Shown here one piece after another: positions 11,182-20,793 of a stretch of DNA of 64,000 nt. Position numbers and translations under genes: made by a program. Within the stretch, counting starts at the first letter, position 1. Every line of letters begins with the position of its first letter. The stretch spans positions 310,001 through 374,000 of the forward strand of contig WIUZ02000019.1 in NCBI GenBank assembly GCA_015956445.1, given 5' to 3'. Origin of the DNA: Thelephora terrestris (taxonomy: Eukaryota; Basidiomycota; Agaricomycetes; Thelephorales; Thelephoraceae). Below the pieces are notes generated by a model that searched no databases, was not told the origin of the DNA, and saw nothing but the letters and a program-made list of their open reading frames with translations.

Positions 11182-11697
11182 TTGTCTCTTGGTTGTACGT
11201 TCTTGCGACACCTCTTTGCTCCCTTCCATATCGATACTTTGTCGTGCACCCTCCCGTTCCATATACCTCCTCCCTCCCGCACTGGCCCTGCCTTCTAACT
11301 TATTGCTGGAATCTCACTGTCCGTACACAGTTGTAGTGTGATTTCCAAGGTCAATGGCATGTGCGGAGAGCGTGAAGGACGTGCGCGTACAAAGAATAAT
11401 TAATACATGCAAAGAAGACGAAACGGGATAAGCGCTGACAGGTACGGTGGGAGCGGACGGGCGAAAGGATGATGAGACCCAAGATAATATCAGAAGAAAG
11501 ATATCTACGCGGGGAAGAGGGAAACGGGAAAGAGGAGGGGTTCTTTATTTTCAGCAAGAGCAGACCACCCCTTCGTACACCAGAACGAGCGAATCGCGTA
11601 GCAGGGAGCTGTAAGGTTTCTCAAGGTCATGTCTAAGAACCTCGATGTTGGAATCGTAATCCCTACTCACGAGCAAGAATAGCGGACTATCCCCGAT
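11182..11697. other. convergent 3' intergenic region
   Basis: Holds the 3' ends of SEC63 (+) and the disordered-protein gene (-). A/T-rich patches such as 'aagaataattaataca' near 11390 could serve in 3' end formation. Nothing else was recognised. Confidence 0.4.
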
Positions 11698-13452
11698 CTA
11701 AGCGGATACAACCCCATGTTGCGCATCAGGGATTACAGCGGGAGTGCGCTTAGGGGTGGTCCAAGGTTCATCAGCGGGTAGAAGCTGCTCTCCGGAAGTC
11801 CTCGGGTTTCCCTGGGCGCCAACAAACTCCTTGTTAACCTTGGGAGTCGGGTCGGGGTCTGGCAACTGCGCGGAAGGAAGGGGTTCCGTGGGTGTTGACA
11901 ACGGGGAAGAAGCACCGTCTTCGCTAGCTGTGATAGTATTGCTCCTATGTCTCGTCTTCCCATCGTCTGTGGTTTCAGAAACGGTGTCCGCAATTGAAAG
12001 GTCAGCTGCATTGGGAATAGGATTTCCTGCGCTTCCCTCGACGCTGGTCATATCGTTGTCATTTTCACCGTCGTTCTCCTCGTCGATGTCCACCGTGAGA
12101 GCGTCCCCGGGCCCGATGCTATTTGAGGTCCAGAGGCTCCGATTTCGTTGGTACCCACTTCCGGTGACGGCAGCACTCCATCCGCTTGACTCGCTCTCCC
12201 AACTTCCTCGCCTCGAACTTCTCGGTCTCAAAGCTCGCACGCTAGCATTTACGTCTCGATCCACTTCCCCGTCATTGAACAATCGTTCATCGTCACCAAG
12301 CAACCCACTGATGTGCGAGATTGAATCTCCCGCTCCGATAATTGATCTTTCTCTATCACCCCCGTAAGACAATGCGTTCGCCCCTATCCTCGCCCCAGGA
12401 ATTCCAAAGGCGGATGAAGCAAGCGTCAATAACGAAGCGTTGTCGAGAGGTGGGGAGAACGGTCGTGGATTATTCCTCGGGTGGTGCGCAGTGTGTAGGG
12501 GAGCTTGAACAGGTCTCGTCGCGCCTGTGGTAGTGTTTGATGGAGAGGGAGGTCGTGATACCGTGGGCGAGGGAGGTAGAGCCGAAAAAGTAATGGAATT
12601 ACCGCTTCCGACCGGAACATCTAGCGATGAGTTGCGAACGTGCTGTCCGAACCATGGACCTGCAGAAACAGGGGTTGGAACTTGCGCAATGTGGGCGAGA
12701 CCGCCGGCGATATCTATACTCAGGATTGTCGTTGGGTTCGTACTGGCAGTCATACTCCTAAACGTCCTGGGGTCGGATAGGTAGGAGGCGGATGAATGGG
12801 AGGGCGAAGGAGATGGGGGAGCGCTTGGGGGTAGGGGACGTAATGAAGCGTTGTCATCCGCTTCAAGGATACTTGCGGGAGACCAAGTCGACACTCTGGC
12901 GAGTGAAGAACCTTCGTACCCGTACTCGGAACGATCGCCAGTGGTCTCCGGGGCACTTTCATACCCATCCTGAGAGTCTAATGAGATAGCTCGTGATGTT
13001 GCGAAATTGGTAGACACGGGCGGGACGATTGGCCGTTTACTCTGAACAGGAGGGGAGTTCGGCCTTTTACGTTGTCTATCCTGCCCGCCATTCTGCCTCC
13101 GTTGGGGAACAGGCCGTGGGTTGCGGAGGCCATCCGCCTCAGACGCTCTCCTCTGGCGTCCAGTCCCCGTCAGTTTCCGTTGAAACCAGTTGATGATGGG
13201 CTTGCTCGACTTCCGAGCGAGTTTCTTTTGTCGTGGCGGGTGCTGCGGTTGTTGCGGCTGGTCCTGGCCGGTTGAGTGTGGGGTTGGATTGGAGCGGTTG
13301 GGCTTGTGATCTGGGGCAACGGGCGTGGGGTTACTTGTACTGGCATTCAGAGATTTACGTGGCTTGTGCTCGGCATCTGCAGATTTCTTGGGTCCGCGCA
13401 AGGTGGATTGAGGAGAGATCACGTTTTGTGGATTGTGTTTTGAGGGAGACAT
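11698..13452 (-). CDS. large intrinsically disordered protein
   Basis: A single open frame of 584 residues starting at ATG 13452. I do not recognise a folded domain. The N-terminal 110 residues are basic and rich in Lys, Gln and Pro ('KKLARKSSKPIINWFQRKLT'). The middle is rich in Ser and Pro with repeated 'SPSPS' and 'PSPT' runs. The C-terminal third is acidic ('DIDEENDGENDNDM') and ends in Pro/Thr-rich sequence. A short, more ordered stretch around 'STNPTTILSIDIAGGLAHIAQVP' may be the only structured element. Composition fits a cytoskeletal, signalling or nuclear scaffold, but that is a guess. It is head to head with the next gene, with 29 bases between the start codons. Confidence 0.7.
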   Translation of the reverse strand: MSPSKHNPQNVISPQSTLRGPKKSADAEHKPRKSLNASTSNPTPVAPDHKPNRSNPTPHSTGQDQPQQPQHPPRQKKLARKSSKPIINWFQRKLTGTGRQRRASEADGLRNPRPVPQRRQNGGQDRQRKRPNSPPVQSKRPIVPPVSTNFATSRAISLDSQDGYESAPETTGDRSEYGYEGSSLARVSTWSPASILEADDNASLRPLPPSAPPSPSPSHSSASYLSDPRTFRSMTASTNPTTILSIDIAGGLAHIAQVPTPVSAGPWFGQHVRNSSLDVPVGSGNSITFSALPPSPTVSRPPSPSNTTTGATRPVQAPLHTAHHPRNNPRPFSPPLDNASLLTLASSAFGIPGARIGANALSYGGDRERSIIGAGDSISHISGLLGDDERLFNDGEVDRDVNASVRALRPRSSRRGSWESESSGWSAAVTGSGYQRNRSLWTSNSIGPGDALTVDIDEENDGENDNDMTSVEGSAGNPIPNAADLSIADTVSETTDDGKTRHRSNTITASEDGASSPLSTPTEPLPSAQLPDPDPTPKVNKEFVGAQGNPRTSGEQLLPADEPWTTPKRTPAVIPDAQHGVVSA

Positions 13453-13481
13453 ATTGGTGGAAGGTAAGGGACAAAGGGGCG

Positions 13482-14584
13482 ATGATGATCAACTGCTACC
13501 GTCACCTCTGGCGACAACCGAGGAGGCTTCTGTCTAATTCCTCTCGCTATTCCACAGCAGTTATCTCCTTCTCGCCTCACCCCAAGGATCCAAATCCACC
13601 GCCGTCAACCTCTCCACCGATACCAGCTCAGCCGCCGTTGCGGGCAACAGGAAATGGGAGGTCCAACTCATCTGAGACCGGGACACCGTACTACTCGAGT
13701 CCACCCTTCCACACGCACAAGTTCTTCGTAGCTCTCGAGAAGAGCTTCGAGCCTTCTACTGCCCGCAGCTTGATGCGTGCTACTCGAGCTCTGTTGGTTG
13801 ATAGGATAGGTCGCGTTCGCAATGAGGCCCTGAGCACAAAGGACCTTGAAAACGTGTGTGTCCCCTCACTAGTTCTTCTGTCGCAAGTCAATATGCTGTT
13901 ATGTACTAACGAATGCGCCGATATTCAAACAGCAAGCCTATTTGTTCAACGCTGCTTCGTCGGAGTTAAGGAACGAAGTCACTCTCCGGTTGAGAAACGA
14001 GCTCGCATCGCTCCATACCGTCACCGCGACCATTCGAAGAGAGGTGGATGCTTTGGGAACACAGATTAATGAAGATGTGTCGAATATGAAACACGAGTAG
14101 GTACCCAGGTCGCTGTGGTGGATGACAGCATGTTTAACTCGGATCCTCAGAATTCAGATGGAGGTGGGCAATCGAAAGAATGAAGCCAAGAATGAGCTGA
14201 AGCGCCAGGACATCGTCATTGAGGTGAACTATTCCCGACCCGTGTCTCTGCTCTGCTGAAGAACTTTGTAGTCCATGTACAACAGGATGATGGGGTCGTT
14301 GGGAGATCTCAGGACGGAGGTCGAGGTGGCGAAATGGGACAACATGCGTAAATCAGTCGGTGAGTCCCCACAGTACATCCGGCCTACGTGAAGTTACCGA
14401 CACCATTCCAGCCGCTCTTTCGGCCTTCCTCGTCCTCATACTTGTGGGTATGGAGTTCACCACTGTGATGAAGTGGAAGAAGCAGAAAGCGGCCGAGAAA
14501 GCCAATCTTCAATCATGGGATCAGACTTCGCATCCACCTCCCCGGCACCAAGATCCATTTGAGGCTGCAGATGAAAGAAACTGA
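13482..14584 (+). CDS. mitochondrial DUF1640 / CCDC90-FMP32 family protein
   Basis: Five exons (13482-13853, 13933-14096, 14151-14223, 14272-14359, 14412-14584) join to 289 residues. The N-terminus 'INCYRHLWRQPRRLLSNSSR' is basic, Ser-rich and without acidic residues, as in a mitochondrial presequence. Then come 'HKFFVALEKSFEPSTARSLM', typical of the DUF1640 domain, and a long coiled coil ('LRNEVTLRLRNELASLH', 'KNEAKNELKRQD'). A near-C-terminal helix ('ALSAFLVLILVGMEF') follows, then a short basic tail. The family holds inner-membrane coiled-coil proteins including yeast Fmp32 and animal MCUR1/CCDC90. Its exact role here (respiratory assembly or calcium handling) cannot be told from sequence. 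Confidence 0.85.
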
Positions 14585-14672
14585 CATCACGGGCACCCAA
14601 TTAGATATCCAATCCGTCCACTCCTAGTCCTTGTCCCCGCCAGTAGGGTACACACGCTTAATATATTCCACC

Positions 14673-15235
14673 TTAATTTTTCACCTCTAGCTTTTCCAAC
14701 TTCTCTGCCAACTCTTCCGCTGTTGAATCCGTTTTGCTTGAGCTCTCTGTTGTAGCTTTCGGCTTGGGCGCAGGTTTGATATCATCTTCGTCGTCGTCGT
14801 CGTCCCAGTTCTCCTGGATTTTCTTTGTGACCTCTGCCTTTTTCTTCTCCTTCCTTTTTTCATTCTTCTTCTGACTCTTGCTCATAGCCCCCGACGATTT
14901 CCCCGCTGTATTATTTGTCGCGGAAGAAGGGGGAACCCAACCAACGATATGGCCCTTTGGAAGCGCACGAGAATCCATCTCTTGCTGTTTAGTACCCCGG
15001 AACCTGCTGACATCTTCTTGGGGAGTGAAGCCGGGTTTTATCTTGATCTCTTTGCGGACACTGCGAAACGATGTGGGCTTGGATATGAGGCGATTCCGTC
15101 GTGCGAAAGAAGGGCAGAGGAAGAGGCTTACGACCCATCCGAACGCTTCGATTCTGGGATGACACGTTCGAGAGTTCTTGGATCGACGGCGATGCCGGAT
15201 GGTGTGGTATCGGGAAACAATGCTGGTTTAGACAT
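14673..15235 (-). CDS. PYM1: PYM (partner of Y14 and Mago), exon-junction complex recycling factor
   Basis: Two exons (15132-15235 and 14673-15060) with a GT..AG intron encode 163 residues. The N-terminus carries the Mago-Y14 binding motif of the family: 'GIAVDPRTLERVIPESKRSD' followed by 'SVRKEIKIKPGFTPQEDVSR'. The C-terminal half is Lys-rich ('KSQKKNEKRKEKKKAEVTKK') with an acidic run, then a short coiled helix 'AEELAEKLEKLEV' like that of animal PYM. PYM removes exon-junction complexes from spliced mRNA in the cytoplasm. It shares a 204-base divergent promoter with GPN3. Confidence 0.88.
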
Positions 15236-15439
15236 GGCCCAGTTGTGGGAGGACACACAGTGAAATGAGGATGAAGCTTGAAGCTTGAGGCCTGAGTACT
15301 GAGTGGCGAACGGTCACTGAGATTAGATTTATCTTTCACCTCTCTTCCGCTACCACCCCCTTCCCACTGAAAGTCAAAATACAAAGCGTTCGATATCCAA
15401 GGCACCGCTTCATCCCTGGGACCTTGGCTGTACTTGAAA

Positions 15440-16617
15440 ATGAGATACGCTGTTCTAGTGGCTGGTCCAGCAGGCTCAGGAAAATCTACGTTCTCAAACG
15501 CGCTCATCACACATCTCCACACGTCCAAACGGACCGGACATCTCGTAAACCTCGACCCTGCCGCGGCTCCGGATAGCTTCGAGTATGAACCGACGATTGA
15601 TATCAAGGATTTGATCAGTCTGCAGGACGTCATGGACGAGTTGGAGTATGGGCCGAACGGAGGGTTGGTTTATTGTTTCGAGTGAGTGAGTAGCTGTGAC
15701 TGCACTCGGGACAAGATGTACACCTGAAATTTCTCGACTTCCCTAGGTACCTAATGCAAAACATGGACTGGCTAGACGAGGAACTCGGAGGGTACGAAGA
15801 CGATTACTTGATTATCGACTGCCCAGGTGCGTAACCCTCACTCTTGACTCGTAATCCCACTGAAGGAAATAACCAGGGCAGATCGAGTTATACACTCATC
15901 ACCCATTTCTTCCATCGCTGGTCAAGCACCTGAGCCGGCTGGGTCTCCGAGTATGCGCGCTCTACCTCGTAGAATCGCAATTCATGGAGGACAAATACAA
16001 ATTCTTTAGGTACCCTTAACTCTGGAGTGTGGTTCGTCGAGGGTTACTTTTGACAACCCGTTATCTCCAGTGGTGTGATGTCGGCCATGTCAGCAATGGT
16101 TAATCTGGAGGTTCCATGGATCAACATCATGTCAAAAATGGACCTCGTTACCGCGAACCCCAATGACCCAGCGGGAGGACGGAATGGTATAAGAGCAAAA
16201 AAAGACATTGCCAGGTGATGTGCTTCACTTTTTACTACCTTCGCCTCTCATTGAAGGAGGAGCTTCATTGCCGCGACAGATATCTTGATCCCGATCCCCT
16301 ACTACTCTCCACAACACACGGAGGGGGCACGAGACAACAAGAGAAAATTCAGAACCCAAGATTCCACGCCCTCAATCAAGCCATAGTTCAACTGGTAAGT
16401 CAGTCGTGCTTTCTGGGTGAGGCCCAGATCAGACAAACCTTGGCCTTCATAGATCGAAGATCATCCTCTTGTGTCGTTCTTGCCGTTGGACCTCACGCTA
16501 CCGGATTCCATCGAGACTGTGCTCAGTCACATCGATCACTCGATGCAATATGGCGAAGATGAAGAGCCCAAGGAGCCTAGGGATCTGGACGAGGGAGACT
16601 TCCCGGAGCTCGAGTAA
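15440..16617 (+). CDS. GPN3: GPN-loop GTPase 3
   Basis: Six exons (15440-15681, 15747-15826, 15877-16009, 16071-16214, 16280-16394, 16453-16617) join to 292 residues, close to the usual 280-290. Visible motifs are the P-loop 'GPAGSGKST' (residues 9-17), 'VNLDPAA', the GPN signature inside '[12 protein letters not shown]', '[11 protein letters not shown]', 'NIMSKMDL' for base recognition, and the family C-terminus '[17 protein letters not shown]'. GPN3 works with GPN1 in assembly and nuclear import of RNA polymerase II. An in-frame TTG lies two codons upstream, but ATG 15440 is the natural start. Confidence 0.94.
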
Positions 16618-18057
16618 GCAAACTTACCACATAGCATCAGCTGGCTATAGCGGAATATAATGTTATTGGTCGTGCCATGGCCGAGACATGGAAAGCGCAA
16701 GGGAGTAAACCGACAGTGTGTACTCTGGTAAGGGTGCTGGGAGTGCCAAGTGGATACTGCGTTCGCTGCGCCCTCGGTTTTCCCAGGCAACAGAGTGCTT
16801 CAAATGGTAAATGGTAAATACACCAACGGTGAGAGGCATTCTGGTCAGCGAGTTACGACGTACTCCAGGACTTTAAACGTCACCCCCAACGCTGCACTGG
16901 ACGATCTCGGTCTACTTCTAATGTCAAGCTCTCTAGCCTCGTGGTCCCTGGAACTTGAAACTGAGAATTGTGGTGTATTGCCAATATTCCTCTGCCATAG
17001 TGGGCCGTACGATCTACACATTGATCAGTGGGATGTTTGGCATACATATCGCTGACACAACTCGCGCAGCCAGCTATTTGATTGCCTCTTACACGTACTG
17101 AGTTCATCCAATCTTCTTCCATTAAATTCTCGTCGAGGATTTTGGTGCGACAGCTCAAGCGGCATGATCCTGAATAAACGTGGACCGGAAGCACATCGTC
17201 GCAGAACAGGGAGATCACACCCAAGTCATCGCCGGGAGGGCATTGGCAGAACTGTGGAATACTCCAAGTACTTAGGGCAAGATTCAGAGCTTGGACGAGC
17301 AATTAGATGTTGAGAGAATGCCATCGTGTCCTCTGGGTATTCGGGGGCGCCGAAGTCATCGTAGAGATTCGTGGTGCTGCGAGAGTACGGTATGGTACAT
17401 TGGTCGTGAGAAAAAGCCTGAACCCTAATAATGGGGAGAGGGGCGGTCCAGTCACGACGGACCTCGTGCAGAAGAGGCATCGAATTCATCGACCGCAGTT
17501 CCAATTTCGTCATAAAGTGTACGTGAACTTTGTAGCACCTATCGCGTGCAACTTCTTTCGTTCTATCTCGTCGTGCGTGTACCTTCAAAAGGAAAGTCCT
17601 CCAAGGAGTCCGAAAAGGTCGGCGGCCTTTTATGCATTATGTCTCGGTCTCGAAATGTACAACTCCGGGGTAAAAGACGACAATGCATCATCAAGCGTTC
17701 GGTTAAACTGGATGAGGCCATTCCTAGCCAGATTACCGGCCACCAAGCACAAAGAAATGAGCGGCGGCTAGCTCAGAGGGGTGGAGAAAAAGTGAGAAAA
17801 ACAAACTCGTCGGCCTAGTATTAGTGGGATAAAGCAACCTCAGTAGGAACGAAGGGAAAACCTACTCTTTGGGAGCGTGGTCAGGTCTTAGAAATGCGCT
17901 CTAGCTGGTGAAGGTACCCAGGCGTTCATCACGAAGTGTGGTTTCAGAAAACGTGACCTTGGAGAATGCAGAAAGCGATCCCCTGTTGAGCGTGTGTCAA
18001 ACCAGGAAGTATTCGAAAGTTTACACCTTCCTTATCTGGAAACCAGCGTCATCGAAA
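16618..18057. other. intergenic region, no gene recognised
   Basis: 1.4 kb between two + strand genes. Short open frames occur on both strands (for example 17226-17588 on the minus strand), but none shows a known domain, consistent splice joins or a clear start. The last few hundred bases should hold the TAF9 promoter and 5' UTR. Confidence 0.4.
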
Positions 18058-18867
18058 ATGTCGCGTTCAGAAGCGATCCCACCAACGGCGCGTGCCATCG
18101 CCCTCCTTCTCTCCTCAACCCCTACCGTTCACGACGCCCAGCCAGGAGTGCTGCACCAATTACTCGAATTCTCCCATCGTTACACCTCCCAAGTTCTTTC
18201 TGATGCTCTGGTATACGCCGAACATGCCGGGAGACCTGGGAAGGTCGAGATGGACGATATCACGCTTGCTGTTCAGGCCAGGGTAGGTTGGGAATTCGGT
18301 GGAAGGATCCCTAAGGAGGTATGGTCTATTCGCTCGGCCACGTCGCGCCAGACATTATGTTGACGATTGTTTGATTGTCCGCGCCAGTACATCCTTTCAC
18401 TCGCTGCCCAAACTAATGCGACACCCCTACCTGCAGTACCAGAGGTGTTCGGAATCCGACTACCCCCACCATCTGAATGTCTCACCGCGGTAGACTTTGA
18501 TCTAATACCCAACAAACCGCCTCCAGAGGTCAAGCAATACGACGAAGAGATCGAAGAGGTAGAGGAGTCAGAATCGGACGAGGATGAAATGGAAGCTGCA
18601 GACATCCCATCTGTTCCACATTGGCAAGGAGCACCGATGGCTTCTTTGACCCAACCACAACATGGCGTCGATTCAGGGCAGCCACTGGTTGCTCACACCC
18701 CGGGCGACGTAGACATGGGTGGCACAGGAGGGGATGAAGGTAGTGATAATGATGATGCAGATGGGCTTTTCGGTGAAGAGGAGGAAGAGAGCGGCGACGA
18801 GGCGATGGAAGATGTCGCTGCAGATAGCGTTAAACGCAAACTCGTTGAGGAAGACGATTACGATTAG
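18058..18867 (+). CDS. TAF9: TFIID/SAGA subunit TAF9
   Basis: Two exons (18058-18318 and 18388-18867) join to 246 residues. The first 90 residues form a histone fold: '[20 protein letters not shown]', '[20 protein letters not shown]', 'YAEHAGR' and '[14 protein letters not shown]'. The conserved region continues with '[15 protein letters not shown]' and '[13 protein letters not shown]', as in TAF9/TAFII31. The tail is strongly acidic (runs of Glu/Asp, residues 155-246). TAF9 pairs with TAF6 in TFIID and SAGA and contacts acidic activators. The start follows the family N-terminus; the frame stays open upstream but is not conserved. Confidence 0.92.
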
Positions 18868-18984
18868 TGCCCAATTTTATCGATCACCGTTTCTGACCCA
18901 TTCCCCGAAATGCTGCATATGATGATGTATATGGGAAAGCAGTGGTAAAACATGGAAGAACTACAATGAACCAGGTACAGATAT

Positions 18985-20488
18985 TCATTGGGCAGCACTG
19001 GGTCGGACCTTGAGGGTACCGACCCATGCCTTCTTCTCCTCGTCGGATTGGAATGCACCGTGCTGGAAGGGGTGAGTGAATACGCCACAGAGTGCACAGC
19101 AAGGTCAAAACTTACGCCGAATTTCGAAGATGTGTCAATGAACTTGAGTTGAACCTGCTCAAGATCACGACGAGAAGTGTGAACCATGAGGGATTTTCGG
19201 AGGGTGATGATACGCTTCTTAGTGCCAGGAATAGAGCCCTTGAGGAGGAGGAAGTCATTCTTGACGATACCGTAGTGGGGGAAACCACCCATGGGGGTGA
19301 TGGTCTTCTTCGTGATGTCGTGCTCGGTGCAGGCATTGTCGTCTTTGTCACCGAGACCAATCCGATAGATTTTCTTGTTGATCTCCGTTCGATGATGGTA
19401 ACCATCTATGGGGTGGGGGTTTTGTTAGGGTAAATCCAACAGGGGTTGATCCACACATACTTTGACCAGCACGAGCGACAGAGAACATGACCTTTGAAGG
19501 ATGCCATGCACCTATACAAGCGACCTTTCGGAGACCCTTGTGGGTTTTCCTTGGAAGCTTCTTGGTTCCCCAACGGTGGGTAACACCCTCAAAACCGTGA
19601 CCCTTGGTAACAGCGATAACATCGATGTTTTCGTTTTGCTCGAAGATGGTGGAGACATCGACGGTCTTCTCGAACAGACCGTGAGCATAGCTGACCTTGT
19701 CAGCTATTGAGCCCCCGTTTACTTGGATCTCCATCAGGTGAGCCTTCTTCTGGCCCAAACCAGTCTTGCGGATTTGAGTGTGGGCGAGAACACGGACGAC
19801 AGTGCAGTATTTGCGGATGCGCTCGAGCTCACGATCAGTTGACTTGCCACCGTCCTCAGCATGCTTTTTGGCGTAGCGGGTGAAGGCCTTTTTCTTCGAT
19901 CGGTACCAGTTTCTGTAGAACCTTCGCTTGAGCTCTTCGCTGAGGTGAGAAGCCCAGACGGTTGTGAGAGTGCGGAGGCCACGGGGAGTCTCGACGTATC
20001 CAACAACGCCAACGACCATGATGGGGGGTGTCTCGACGATGGTGACAGCCTCGACAACCTCGCGTTTGTGCCACTCTGTAGAGATAAGAAACAACCCCAA
20101 GAGGAGGGATTTCATCACGCACTGGATCCTGGCCTGTCGAGGTCACGGACAATGTGGGTCATACCGGCCTTGTAACCCATGAAGGCAGTCAAGTTCACTG
20201 GCTTTTTTGGGTCGTCCTGAACGTTCAAGTTGGCGACACTTCTGGTTCCATGTGTAGATTCGAAGTACGGACCTTAGGGAAAGCCTTAACCTTTCCCCTG
20301 TGACGAGCAGCACGCTTCCTTGGGAGGAAACCCAAGGATCCATGACGGGGAGCTTCATACTACATATCGCAACTCTCGTCAATGATTCCATTCCTTCCCC
20401 TTGGGTTAAACCTGTCCAACAAACCTTACGATGACTGTGAACTGCATCAGCAAATACTCTGGGACTTTGAGCATAGTTCTCACCTCAT
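18985..20488 (-). CDS. RPL3: 60S ribosomal protein uL3 (L3)
   Basis: Seven exons (20484-20488, 20425-20434, 20273-20359, 20123-20216, 19461-20075, 19116-19405, 18985-19062) give 392 residues, about the 387 of yeast. The start is reconstructed as MSHRK from a 5-base exon (ATGAG) plus a 10-base exon, followed by '[17 protein letters not shown]'. Other conserved blocks are '[18 protein letters not shown]'-type sequence, '[15 protein letters not shown]', '[20 protein letters not shown]' and '[11 protein letters not shown].....RAGQ'. uL3 is a core large-subunit protein whose central extension reaches the peptidyl-transferase centre. It is divergent from MRC1 (305 bases between start codons). All six introns are 47-65 bases with GT..AG ends. 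Confidence 0.95.
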
Positions 20489-20793
20489 TTTGAAGGGTTC
20501 GAGGCTTTTCGTCGTTGATTGAGCTCCCTGCCCACAGCGGATGATCTCTTCTAAGCCACAATCGGCTGCTGTATAGTTCTTACATAAGCGCGATCACCAA
20601 CAGAATGAGCGCGCCAAAAGAGAGTTCAGAATCCTTCAGAATCAGATTCGAAATCAGACTTGAACGCGATCACGTGGATTTTGTCACGAAAGCGTGACAG
20701 ACGCGAGTAGCCATCAACGATCGACGGGCCACTCGAAGCTTCGTCCAAAGCGTTCCAAAGTGTCCGACGGGCACTCAAGACGACGCGCTTCCA

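Noticed and set aside
11744-12367. 207-codon plus-strand frame
   Set aside because: Shadow of the disordered-protein gene on the opposite strand.
17760-17835. 'tagctcagaggg' resembling a tRNA A box
   Set aside because: No matching B box (GTTCRANNC) at the right distance and no cloverleaf can be drawn.
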